Of a DNA stretch of 64,000 nt, positions 56,017 through 64,000 are shown in pieces (position 1 is the first letter of the stretch; each line of letters begins with the position of its first letter). Origin of the DNA: Hyaloscypha bicolor E (lineage: Eukaryota > Ascomycota > Leotiomycetes > Helotiales > Hyaloscyphaceae). The position numbers and the translations under genes are program-made. The notes beneath the pieces were generated by a model, which saw nothing but the letters and a program-made list of their open reading frames with translations, searched no databases and was not told the DNA's origin. Location: the NCBI RefSeq assembly GCF_002865645.1, contig NW_020194628.1:1302001-1366000 (forward strand). Direction: 5' to 3'.

Positions 56017-56340
56017 ATGCCAGATGACACTAGAGATTTAGAAATCTACCGTTCCCTGCCCGTTTGGGGAGACAAGGCTCCCTGTAAAGTATCCCTTTCC
56101 CTCTCAATTGAAGGAGTGCTGTACCTTGCAGCATTTGGTAGAGGGAGTCGAAATTGCCTGGATTCTAATTTTGAAATCTCAATGCTGTATCTCGCAATCG
56201 CCATGATTGCGGCAAGGTATGAAATAAGTACCATTTGAGACCGATGATGAAGACGTTGATTTGGAGCGTGACTGGGCCATTCCTCAGCCAAAGGCAGACC
56301 CGAAAATGTGAGGGCGATGGTTGTTGAGAAGATCCCTTGA
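56017..56340 (+). pseudogene. C-terminal fragment of a second P450
   Basis: A haem loop is clear: YLAAFGRGSRNCLDSNFEISMLYLAIAMIAARYEIST, with the invariant Cys but Asp for the usual Gly after Leu. One base later in phase, FETDDEDVDLERDWAIPQPKADPK matches the usual P450 tail, and NVRAMV follows in a third phase. Only the last 100 or so residues remain, on the strand opposite the first relic. Confidence 0.75.
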
Positions 56341-57635
56341 TATTGGATGATTAATCAAGTATGCGTGTTTGGTTCTTCTTGGTCAAGTACTTCTCTTAAG
56401 AACCTTTCAAGTTAATTCAAATGCAAGACTTTGTGGTTCCAGCGTGGAGCTATGATGTGCCTAACATGAAGTAAACAAAGCTATTTGTACATGGAAGTGG
56501 CGGCGGGTGAGATTGAGGCTTGGGGGTTCCCGTCTCTCGTTCAGTTTGACTGGGGAATTCGATGGCAAAGGTCCCTTGCTGGTGGACTTTTGGTGGGTGA
56601 TGGTCAGCACCGAAGTGAGGAAGAAGAGATATGGGAACCATGTGGAAGCCAAAATACAGCAGGTTCTGAGAAATACTGAGTCCTGCAGGTGGCTTGCGTA
56701 GATTTCAGAATAAGAGCGGCCGACGCGAATGCCTGTGGTGCCAATGCGCGAGGCGGACAAAGTTCGCTCCCTGGTTCGCGATCAGGCTCTATCTTCAACC
56801 CACCACTCACACACGCTTCATTTCCATGCAAGCTTGCAACCTCTTCAACCGATTGTCTGGGATTGATACCAACCAGTCATACCGGCCAATTCCTGGGGAA
56901 GGTAGGAATTGAGCTTGCCCAGCCACACGCGGTCACCGACGAAGGGCTGTGTGCGTCCTGAATGAAATCTCAGCGATTGCTCAAAGGTGCGGATACGCAA
57001 CCCCACACTTCCCAACAGACCGGCGTGCGCCTCCCCCTCCACTGGTGTACTGCATTGAATTCTCAATCGAGTCCTGCACCGTGTCATCACTTGAGATTTG
57101 AGCCAGTTGCACCCGTTGTGACGTGGCTGTGAGCAGCCCGGGAGAGCGTTTTACACAGCCTCGCTGCTGCCGAACCAACCCCCTCCCCCCCATTTGAGGC
57201 TGGAGTCTTAAACGAAAACGCTCCAACAACTCTCCCCCACCAACGGCGCATACTGTTAGAAATGTTATTAATCTCCTCGGCGAGCCCGTAGCCTCACAGC
57301 CTTGCTCAAGTGAGTCGCCGAAGCTCATTCGCTACTCCAGCGCCCCCACGGCGAACAGTCATGCAGTGAGATCTGGGCCCATGGGAAGCTGAGTGAAGAC
57401 GGTTTGCCTTGCCAGATGACTCAAGTGGGCCTAGAGTTATGAACATTAGATCAAGGCTGCCTGGTGGGTTCATATATAAGATAAGTGCGTCACCTTTCTC
57501 AAGTACATTTCCTCTCCAGCACGCCTTCACATAAAAAAGCCGAAAGTGGCTTTCCATCCCACTCTCGCCTTCCAACCACTTCGTTACTCTTCTGCCAGTT
57601 TACGATTTGATCGATTTGTTTTGCTCACCGCCGCC
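56341..57635. other. Intergenic; promoter of the AAA ATPase
   Basis: No supported gene. Short G/C-rich frames at 56689-56961 and 56981-57328 lack features. CATATATAAG near 57472 could be a TATA element for the gene at 57636. Confidence 0.4.
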
Positions 57636-59501
57636 ATGATAAATCAAACGTGTGGAACCTACACCGGTCCTTCGACCACCGCTGCAAACATGCCGGAAGC
57701 CACTCAAGAAAATCCCCAACTCGCTCTTTTGGATGTCTTCTTCCCCGGGTTCTCCGTTCTCTCGACAGCAATCTACAAATACTCGAAAATCGATCTGAAT
57801 ATCTACTTCCCCGTTCTCTTATTTATTGGGGTTCTCATCTTCGCTTCTCAATACATCAACACCTGGCTATGGGAGATGATGGATGGGTATCTCATGTCGA
57901 CTGCCGATATTCGAATCGACGATGAAATGTATAACATGCTCATGGCCTGGATTGCAAACCAGCAATTCGCGAAGAGGTCCCGCCGATTCGTGGCAAATAC
58001 AAACCTCAACAGCCGTATGTGGTTCTTATGGCGAGAGTATGATGAGGATAGCACGGAGGATGAGGCGATGATCGACTTTGACGAGACCGGAAATGCCGTT
58101 TCTACCGGTGGGGGCCACAAGAAGGAGAAGAAAGTCCAGTTCACACCCAGCTTCGGAACCCACTACTTCTGGTATAAGAAGAGACTTCTCATCTTTCGTC
58201 GGCAGCAGGATACCAGACAAACGAGCTGGGGACCTGTCAGCGAGCGAGAGGAGATCTCAGTCTCTTGCTTTGGTCGAAACCCCACCATTCTCAAGGATCT
58301 CCTGGAGGATTGTCGTCAAGATTTCCTGAAGAATGATGTCAATCGAACGGTAATCTACAGGGGAGGCCTCAAATCTGGTACAAGTGAAGTCGCATGGACC
58401 CGCTGCGTCTCCCGCGTCTCCCGACCATTCTCAACAGTGGTCCTAGATGAAACAGTCAAGCAAAGTCTACTTGATGACATGCGAGATTATCTTCATCCCT
58501 ATACCAGAAGGTGGTACTCGAATCGCGGGATACCGTATAGAAGGGGCTACCTCCTCTACGGACCACCTGGAACGGGCAAGTCCTCCTTAAGTTTCGCCAT
58601 CGCAGGTTATTTCAAGCTCAAAATATACATCGTATCCCTCAATTCCCTGGCCATGAATGAAGAGAACCTTGGTCAACTATTCTCCGAGCTGCCTAAGCAG
58701 TGCGTCGTCCTACTCGAAGACATCGACACCGCCGGCCTCACACACACCCGAAAGATCCCCGCTGAGGCCGAGGAGGAAGCCAAGCCCCTCGTGACCGTCG
58801 TCCCCGGAGGCTCAACAACCACCAACCCCGCCAGCCCACCCACGACCCCACCACCAGGCGGGCGAATCTCCCTCTCCGCACTCCTCAACATTCTCGACGG
58901 CGTCGCCTCCCAAGAAGGCCGAGTCCTCATAATGACGACCAACCATCTTGAGAAGCTGGACGAGGCCTTAATCCGCCCAGGCAGAGTCGACATGACCATC
59001 AAATTCGACCTTGCAAACACACAGATGATAACTACCATCTTCCGCTCCATCTTTGCCACGCTGGAAGGCGACATCCCTCCTTCCGCCAAGCCTCTCCCCG
59101 CCATCCGAGTCCCCTCCTCCCTATCCAAAACTGAGACTGCCCTGCTCGCAATCGAGGATGAGAAGCGCAAGGCAGACGAGCTCGCCACCTTCCGAGCTCG
59201 GAAGAAGATGGAGGAAGAGAAGGTAGCCAGACTTGGAGAAGAATTCGCGGTTCTGATTCCTACCATGACGTTCAGTCCTGCGGAGATCCAGGGCTTCCTC
59301 CTGAAGTGGAAGAGGCAGCCCGAGATGGCAGTTAAGGAAGCGGCTAGTTGGGTTGAGAAGACGAAGTCTGAGAAGCAGAAGAAGGCTAAAGAAGAAAAGG
59401 AGAAAGAAGAGGAAGAGAAGAAAAAGGAGAGTGAGAAGGAACGCAAGGAAACTGAGGAAAAGGCTGAAGAGGAAAGGATTCTATTGGAAGTCGGCCTCTG
59501 A
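57636..59501 (+). CDS. BCS1-like AAA ATPase
   Basis: The intronless 621-residue protein starts at ATG 57636 (GCCGCCATGA). It has one membrane segment (about residues 52-72), a BCS1_N region with THYFWYKKRLLIFRR and REEISVSCFGRNPTILKDLL, then the AAA core: Walker A YLLYGPPGTGKSSLS (about 308), Walker B CVVLLEDIDTA, sensor VLIMTTNHLEKLDEALIRPGRVD. Yeast Bcs1 inserts the Rieske protein in the mitochondrial inner membrane, but Pezizomycotina have many BCS1-like paralogues of unknown role, and this one has a 40-residue Pro/Thr insert after Walker B and a 90-residue Lys/Glu coiled-coil tail, both unlike canonical Bcs1. So I regard it as a paralogue, not the orthologue. The stop codon is followed by an 18-C run. 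Confidence 0.88.
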   Translation: MINQTCGTYTGPSTTAANMPEATQENPQLALLDVFFPGFSVLSTAIYKYSKIDLNIYFPVLLFIGVLIFASQYINTWLWEMMDGYLMSTADIRIDDEMYNMLMAWIANQQFAKRSRRFVANTNLNSRMWFLWREYDEDSTEDEAMIDFDETGNAVSTGGGHKKEKKVQFTPSFGTHYFWYKKRLLIFRRQQDTRQTSWGPVSEREEISVSCFGRNPTILKDLLEDCRQDFLKNDVNRTVIYRGGLKSGTSEVAWTRCVSRVSRPFSTVVLDETVKQSLLDDMRDYLHPYTRRWYSNRGIPYRRGYLLYGPPGTGKSSLSFAIAGYFKLKIYIVSLNSLAMNEENLGQLFSELPKQCVVLLEDIDTAGLTHTRKIPAEAEEEAKPLVTVVPGGSTTTNPASPPTTPPPGGRISLSALLNILDGVASQEGRVLIMTTNHLEKLDEALIRPGRVDMTIKFDLANTQMITTIFRSIFATLEGDIPPSAKPLPAIRVPSSLSKTETALLAIEDEKRKADELATFRARKKMEEEKVARLGEEFAVLIPTMTFSPAEIQGFLLKWKRQPEMAVKEAASWVEKTKSEKQKKAKEEKEKEEEEKKKESEKERKETEEKAEEERILLEVGL

Positions 59502-59508
59502 GGCTCCA

Positions 59509-59526
59509 CCCCCCCCCCCCCCCCCC
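59509..59526. repeat. 18-base C homopolymer
   Basis: Uninterrupted C run seven bases after the AAA ATPase stop codon. Confidence 0.95.
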
Positions 59527-60804
59527 TCTCTCTCCTTTCACGAATGATTTGAAGACTTTGTATGATACCCCACTTTGTACGATATTTATTGGAATTTCTA
59601 GCGAGTTGGCAATATCGACGGATCTGTTCTTCGTATCGCTACACAACGGTTAGCAAGTTCCAAAACGAGTTTCGTAAAGCTGCAAACGGTGGGGAAAAAA
59701 CAGAGCGATACAGAGACTGCGAGAAATCCCAGAGGGCTGTATCACGACCATAGAGCTAGTGTTCTCAGTGGAAAACAGCTACATTGGGTGTGTGGTATAC
59801 GTCTAAAGAGAGAAGAAGGAGCGGGGAGCTCGAGAACTAAGATACAGGGTGCTGTGAGGGGCAAAATTCGCTTAAGCCTCAGGTACACGTTTCGCTTAAT
59901 TATGACGCTAAGGAGTATTTAGCCTCGCTCCCAAGCTTCTACGAGCTTCACGCTTCTCTTCTAGAATTAATCAGAGTTCTAGAAATCTCTCTCGTATTAC
60001 GTGACGTGTAATTTGACCCGGTAATTCGTTAACCTGGTACTTGGTTCACTTCTGCCTATTTCTTCTGAGTATCTTCAGTGCCGCGCTAAGAGGTCACGTG
60101 ACAATACAACAGGCTGCAAGTGTCTGCAGTTGTTATGGTATCACATCCCAAAGACATGATAAGCCGGCCATACTGCTGGTGTCAAGGACACTACGGAGAC
60201 AGCAGGCGTACCCAGTGCTTCTGGGTATGATGCCAGAACAACTGCGGGGACACTCATCCACCGCCAGGAAATCTCGGCAGGTGAGTTATGTTAGCTCCGG
60301 TTGCAGTTCGCTTCCGTCCGGTGGCAGTGGTAGCTGCTACTGCTGCTGCTGCTATACCACTCACTGCCTTCCTGCGAGGTATTAGCTTGTACACGATGCA
60401 TGAGATCATCAAGAGATATCTTGGCCTCCTTGATCTGTGGGAACATCTCCATATCTGTATCCACTGAAGCCTCGACACATTTGGGAGCTGCTTTGTCCGG
60501 TCCTGGCAACGATCTGGCAGCCTTCTCGTCGGGACCGATAGATTAGGGTTTCTTGCCTGTTTGAGTACTTCGGCACTCGTTGCTTCTCTAAAGGTTGGAA
60601 AAAGCAGTTACGATTATCGGTGAGTGGTATCAATTTCATGGGTGGGTATGATATCCTAACGCCTCTCCAACTATCCAAATGCAATCAAATCATGACAAAA
60701 GAAACATCCTTCACTTTTCGATCTTAAAAGATTCATCCCATCATTCCACATATTCATGTTCAGCCATACCCCATTACCAAATTAGCAACAGGGCAAACCG
60801 CGAG
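59527..60804. other. Convergent intergenic region
   Basis: No supported gene. A short (CTG)n-like run is at about 60335-60352. The 3' flanks of the AAA gene (plus) and the pseudokinase gene (minus) meet here. Confidence 0.45.
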
Positions 60805-63800
60805 TCACGAAGCCACAACCTCCTCGCCACCCTTCTCCTTCCCACTCATCGCAAACGCACTCGCGTCCTTCGCTCTCCACCCCTGCATCCCTGCCGCTTT
60901 AAGAAACCGCGAGTCATCGAACTCTTGTCTTCTTCCGAGCTGATTTTCATCCCTCGGAACAAGACGAATCCTGACCTCTTCCTTCTGCTTGCCCTGGTGC
61001 ACAAGAGATCCCGAACTCGTGCTCTCAAGGCTCGCAGGATCGAGCCCATCAATTTGTGTAGGCGTAGGAGGGAGTTTGAGTTCCGCCAGAAGAGAAGCAA
61101 GTTCGTCTGAGACGTCGGAAGGATCTGTTTTACTCGCCAGCCTGTCAAGGTGACTTGCAGACATCGCCTCCCGTACTGATGCGGCGATCCTCTCGTCCGA
61201 GATCTTTTCCTCCGAAATGGAAGAGAATATTTCCTGTCCACCTGGTAAGGAAATAGATCTAGCACCAACCGTCTCCCCAATATCCTTGACAAGGACGTCC
61301 ATGGGACAGATATATGCAACCCGTTTACGGGAACTCCACGCTAGAACGTGGCCACATGCTCGTCCTTGCTCGTTGTCTACGACCCAGGCGCCGGAATCGC
61401 CTGGAACACCGAGTTTTCCGGCTACTTGGAAAGAGGTAGAGGGTGTTTGACGCCCGTAGATCTTGACGATTACCATCCCGGGTAGAATACGCCCGGATTG
61501 TAGACCAGAGGTCCGCGCCATGCAGTGAACGTTGAGATTTGCGAGATCCGTGCTAGAGGCAACGGAGAGGGGGTATCGGCCTTCTTTCTGGCTGCAATGG
61601 CGGGAACCGTTCTTGATGTGGTTTGTTATCGGTAACCGATCCTCGGAGAACTCGAACAAAGCCCAGTCAATCTCGTGGACGATGTCATTCTCTGTACGTC
61701 GTCGAATACCTGAGGAGGCGTAGATCTCTCCAAGCTGGAAGGAGTCGAGGTGGTCTTCATCTCTTGTTTCTTCACTGGGGAAGAAGTCCGGGGATACGTC
61801 GTCGATGGCGGGTTGAGTTATCAGATAGGATTCGCCGCAGCCGGTGGGGATTCCTCTTATATCTCCGGGCTCGAGGATTTCGTGCTCCACCGCATCTTCA
61901 GCGGCCCACTCGTCGTCGGAGCCGTATTCTGAGGCGGCGGGTGAGGAGGTGGTGGAGAAATCGGATTCGTAGTCGGAGAGGGTATACATGTACTCCTCGT
62001 CGCCGCTGCTATAGATTGAGGACTGGGATCGCGTGAGGTCGGGCATGTCGGCGTAGGCACTGGAGCGGAGGATTGGTTGGGAGCTATGGACATCTTCGTC
62101 TTCTGAGTCTTCGCTGGGATCGTCGAGCATGTGGTGAACTGTCATGCCATAGGGCTTGTTGTCGACCATGATCAAGCCGCCAAAAGAGACGGGAGGGAGG
62201 TGACGCTCGCCAATATAAGCACCAATGGATGCACCATTCGATGGCCGGTCCTGGTGATCTGGATTTGCGGCCTTAAGCTCACCATTGGCCATTGATCTTC
62301 GAGCTCCCCGTTTCCGTGATCGGACGACTTTGCCACGACATACTTTCAGCCCGAATACATTCTTGTCATAGACTAAGGACTTCTTAAGAATGCTTCGGAC
62401 TTTGGTGACGCTTGTGCAGATAACGAGAATGGTAGGCTTGGTAGTGGTTGGCGTCTCGCCAACACTTTCAAGGCTGATCTCAACAGATTCAGGGTACTTC
62501 TTATAGAAGTTGCGGAGAACATGGTTGATATGGGGCATCAAGCCGGTGTGCCAGAAGTCTAGATGCTCTGGGGCTATCCTGATCGACGGATAGGTACGTA
62601 ACTTCGGTTTTGATTTTTCAACTTTGACAGGTGCTACAAAAGTTAGATGTGGTTCACAGCTTGGATGAGAATACACACCAATTGGCTTGACAGCGGGCTT
62701 CTCAACCCATGTGTTTTCTGTGTTGAAGGAAGCAGAGGCCTTTTCATATGCCGACATCTCCTTCCAGGTTGACCTTACTTCTATCGGAACCGGTGGTTTC
62801 TGGTCGCTGATCATCCTCCTTTGAGGAGTCGACGACCTCGAGGCCTTCAGAGGTGTTGAAGGCACTGGCGGCGAGTCATCACTTTCCTCACTGTCCTCCT
62901 CTGAACTCTCATCAATAGCACAGCAAGTATCTAACGCCTTGGAGACTTTCCAAAAGACCTTCTGATGCATGACATCCGGTCTTGTTTTCGAGGATAATTC
63001 CTCATCAGGCGCATGCCAACAAGCTTGAACTGCCTTCACATAAAGACTTCCACACCTGGCAGCAAGATGTTTCAGAACCGCAGCAGGGTTGTCTGGAATA
63101 GTTTGAATAGATGGGAAGATATCGTGAAGCGAAGTCCAAAGTCCGATTTCCAAAAGCATCATGGCCAAGCTGTAAAGATCCAAAGACTTGCTCTCGGAAG
63201 TGAATCGTGTATACCGGGTAGTCCGAGGATCCAAAGGATGTCTGTAGAGTGAAGCCGGTGATAGAAACGGCGCAGAGTTATCTGTGGCGTTATCAGAAAA
63301 GAGGTCGCAGGAAGCCAGGAAAGATTGGCGCATGTTAACTTGGCTCAGGTCCAGACGATTCTGAGATTGATGTTCAATGAACAAGACATTGGAAGCGATG
63401 ACATTCCCGTGTACTACACCCTTGGAGTGTAAATCGAAGACGGCACTGGCCACGTTGTAGGCTAAGCGGTATTTAACTTCCAGACTAGGCTCGTACATGT
63501 TACTGTACAACAGGTCCGACAAGATGGTAATAGAAGGCATCCTTGGGCTTTCGATATCAACCGGTCCGAAGTGTGTAGGTAGCGCGTACAAGAGACAGAA
63601 CCTGGAGTGCTCAGCCTCTTCGAAGTATCCAATCAGATGAAGCAGACCAGAGAGGACCCTTTCCGTGGAGATGTAAGCCTGGGAGAGAGCAGCAAAGAGC
63701 TTCTCAAACCGGGTCATGGATGGCGTAATACCAGTAACGGAATAGATGGGATCATAGTTTGCGTACTCTAGAAGAACGGGGACAGCAGGAACGGAGGCAC

Positions 63801-64000
63801 CATATTTCCGGGAATCAGAAGGAAAGGCCGGTCGACGCATAAAGACGATCTGTCTAGGAGATTTGGCAGGTTGTAACGTACCGGGCTGTATTGTTTTGAG
63901 GTCCCTTGGCCAGATAAGCGAGCTTGGATCAATTTGTTGCGGGGCCTGCATCCGAGTAGACTCGAACTGTCTCTCCTCTTGTCGATTCTTAGCCAGGGTC
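60805..64000 (-). CDS. Pseudokinase fused to trypsin-like peptidase, 5' end outside window
   Basis: The open frame runs from the right window edge to 60805, so the N-terminus is missing; the helical text before Met 63951 ([12 protein letters not shown]) continues a longer protein. The first visible part is a protein-kinase-like fold: [62 protein letters not shown], where HRD reads HGN and no ATP lysine or DFG is evident, so a pseudokinase. After an acidic linker comes a chymotrypsin-type fold with candidate triad His in YGMTVHHML, Asp in [10 protein letters not shown] and Ser in [14 protein letters not shown] 45-nt in-frame intron (62634-62678, GTGTGT, branch ATCTAAC, TTGTAG) is predicted. 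The C-terminus is charged. Such kinase-like plus peptidase architectures occur in fungal NLR-related or signalling proteins; the role here is inference. Confidence 0.8.
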   Translation of the reverse strand, partial: TLAKNRQEERQFESTRMQAPQQIDPSSLIWPRDLKTIQPGTLQPAKSPRQIVFMRRPAFPSDSRKYGASVPAVPVLLEYANYDPIYSVTGITPSMTRFEKLFAALSQAYISTERVLSGLLHLIGYFEEAEHSRFCLLYALPTHFGPVDIESPRMPSITILSDLLYSNMYEPSLEVKYRLAYNVASAVFDLHSKGVVHGNVIASNVLFIEHQSQNRLDLSQVNMRQSFLASCDLFSDNATDNSAPFLSPASLYRHPLDPRTTRYTRFTSESKSLDLYSLAMMLLEIGLWTSLHDIFPSIQTIPDNPAAVLKHLAARCGSLYVKAVQACWHAPDEELSSKTRPDVMHQKVFWKVSKALDTCCAIDESSEEDSEESDDSPPVPSTPLKASRSSTPQRRMISDQKPPVPIEVRSTWKEMSAYEKASASFNTENTWVEKPAVKPIGVYSHPSCEPHLTFVAPVKVEKSKPKLRTYPSIRIAPEHLDFWHTGLMPHINHVLRNFYKKYPESVEISLESVGETPTTTKPTILVICTSVTKVRSILKKSLVYDKNVFGLKVCRGKVVRSRKRGARRSMANGELKAANPDHQDRPSNGASIGAYIGERHLPPVSFGGLIMVDNKPYGMTVHHMLDDPSEDSEDEDVHSSQPILRSSAYADMPDLTRSQSSIYSSGDEEYMYTLSDYESDFSTTSSPAASEYGSDDEWAAEDAVEHEILEPGDIRGIPTGCGESYLITQPAIDDVSPDFFPSEETRDEDHLDSFQLGEIYASSGIRRRTENDIVHEIDWALFEFSEDRLPITNHIKNGSRHCSQKEGRYPLSVASSTDLANLNVHCMARTSGLQSGRILPGMVIVKIYGRQTPSTSFQVAGKLGVPGDSGAWVVDNEQGRACGHVLAWSSRKRVAYICPMDVLVKDIGETVGARSISLPGGQEIFSSISEEKISDERIAASVREAMSASHLDRLASKTDPSDVSDELASLLAELKLPPTPTQIDGLDPASLESTSSGSLVHQGKQKEEVRIRLVPRDENQLGRRQEFDDSRFLKAAGMQGWRAKDASAFAMSGKEKGGEEVVAS

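Noticed and set aside
58673..59509. 278-codon minus-strand frame with Ser/Phe runs
   Set aside because: Antisense of the AAA ATPase and its Lys/Glu tail.
1..64000. CRISPR arrays, operons, ribosome binding sites and tRNA genes
   Set aside because: The DNA is eukaryotic, so the first three do not apply; no convincing tRNA A and B box pair was seen by eye, though a dedicated scan could find one.

Overview
The window is nuclear DNA of a filamentous ascomycete (Pezizomycotina). The evidence is short introns (45-160 nt) with GTRNGT donors, CTAAC/CTGAC branch sites and YAG acceptors, well-spaced genes on both strands, and families typical of these fungi: OPT transporter, 2EXR, Fungal_N (STAND N-terminal), DUF6594, UBP12, BCS1-like AAA. 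A leotiomycete would fit, but that is an inference from overall gene flavour only.

Layout. 0-3 kb: a broken DUF6594-like gene. 3.2-5.1 kb: a disordered protein with an in-frame removable intron. 5.1-7.5 kb: a MITE. 7.5-19.8 kb: a gene-dense block with an OPT oligopeptide transporter (9 exons, one of 5 nt), an intronless FAD monooxygenase, a 2EXR protein, a Fungal_N domain fused to a RasB-like GTPase, and a class 3 lipase. 19.8-27.3 kb: repeat-rich DNA with three more TIR elements and two tiny membrane-protein genes (minus strand). 27.3-34.6 kb: cytochrome-c-peroxidase-type haem peroxidase, a DUF6594 gene with an apparent 1-nt frameshift, and a long Ser/Thr kinase. 34.6-42.9 kb: mostly non-coding DNA with minisatellites and three more tiny membrane-protein genes (plus strand). 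42.9-47.9 kb: UBP12-type ubiquitin protease. 49.7-56.3 kb: decayed amidohydrolase and two P450 relics around an ankyrin gene. 57.6-64 kb: BCS1-like AAA ATPase and a pseudokinase/trypsin-like protein cut by the window edge.

The least expected signal is a dispersed family of five very small genes (24.2, 21.5, 36.6, 40.1 and 42.2 kb). All can be built with one architecture: a first exon carrying only four coding bases (ATG plus one), a second exon of about 100 nt encoding one transmembrane segment and a basic stop-transfer, and a third exon encoding a short soluble tail. Introns are phase 1 on both sides of the membrane exon. Two tail types exist: EEMxLRRW (three plus-strand copies) and SDVExGL...G[DE]AL (two minus-strand copies). 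I do not recognise the family.

The second unusual item is the Fungal_N-Ras fusion. Its GTPase keeps RasB-like switch regions but has an altered NKxD motif, a Thr at the position of Ras Ala59, and no CAAX box. Exon joins given here were made by eye from splice signals, frame and homology, and none has transcript support.
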